DNA from: Cyanobacteria bacterium UBA8803
GTDB taxonomy: Bacteria; Cyanobacteriota; Cyanobacteriia; Cyanobacteriales; Coleofasciculaceae
Length of the DNA: 6,136 nucleotides
Direction of reading: 5' to 3'
Assembly: GCA_003505715.1 (NCBI GenBank)
Contig: DNXU01000344.1
Span: 26,294-32,429 of the forward strand
The notes under the pieces were generated by a model. The model saw only the letters and a list, made by a program, of their open reading frames with translations. It had not been told where the DNA came from and did no database searches. Positions 6,005 through 6,136 of this stretch are shown here, piece after piece. The translations under genes were made by a program, and so were the position numbers. Position 1 is the first letter of the stretch, and each line of letters opens with the position of its first letter.

Positions 6005-6010
6005 AGTATA
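6005..6010 (-). promoter_or_regulatory. Weak candidate -10 box for the reverse gene
   Basis: TATACT on the minus strand (6010 to 6005) would place the transcript start about 40 nt before ATG 5958. No convincing -35 element is seen at the right distance. The rest of 5959-6136 shows no supportable gene. Confidence 0.25.
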
Positions 6011-6136
6011 GGGGGTTGAAGAGATTGCTTATCAGAGTGCTTAACAAAAGCTCATTGACTGCCGCGAGAGTTAATAGTTGGAGGGCAGTGCAAGTTCTGA
6101 GCAGGAGGTAATGTATATCATGTCCGGTTAAACACC

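Noticed and set aside
5856..6047. 63-codon reverse ORF overlapping the start of the reverse gene
   Set aside because: It is out of frame with the supported gene, which has the better ribosome-binding site and a recognisable N-terminus.
6103..6131. AGGAGG followed by ATG at the right edge on the + strand
   Set aside because: The ATGs at 6111 and 6120 reach TAA at 6129 after only a few codons, so there is no gene here.

Overview
The window looks cyanobacterial. The palindrome GCGATCGC (HIP1), which is over-represented in many cyanobacterial genomes, occurs five times in the first 3.3 kb. There is a dispersed palindrome of the CCCxGACTTC/GAAGTCGGGG type, and the four forward proteins resemble cyanobacterial homologues. 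No genus can be named from the sequence alone.

Positions 1-4659 form one forward transcription unit. It begins with a candidate NtcA-type promoter (7-48), followed by a ykkC-class aptamer that I read as a guanidine-I riboswitch (91-230). The aptamer overlaps an intrinsic terminator (208-264) built from its own 3' half. Four genes follow: a nitrate/sulfonate/taurine-type ABC ATPase (329-1186), a lipoprotein substrate-binding protein (1231-2244), a glutamine-synthetase-family ligase of the GlnT ('type III', about 450 aa) group (2362-3723), and the ABC permease (3805-4659). The simplest reading is nitrogen-controlled, guanidine-induced uptake of guanidine or a guanidino compound. The ligase sits inside the transporter operon and either captures released ammonium or, more speculatively, glutamylates the imported compound. 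No guanidine hydrolase, guanidine carboxylase or allophanate hydrolase gene is visible.

Positions 4660-4920 hold no gene. They carry a TA-bounded, roughly 204-bp element with 20-bp near-perfect terminal inverted repeats (4715-4918). Inside it are a compact three-way-junction fold (4788-4822) and two crossing stems that could form a pseudoknot (4852-4902). It may be a MITE or a structured RNA.

Positions 4921-5958 hold one convergent reverse-strand gene. Its N-terminal region has charged, proline- and glutamine-rich sequence with repeated IQRQ/VQRE motifs, like that of cyanobacterial DUF4157 / contractile-injection-system-associated proteins. Its C-terminal domain is unrecognised and has no HExxH motif. 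Positions 5959-6136 hold only its ribosome-binding site, a weak candidate promoter and no supportable gene.
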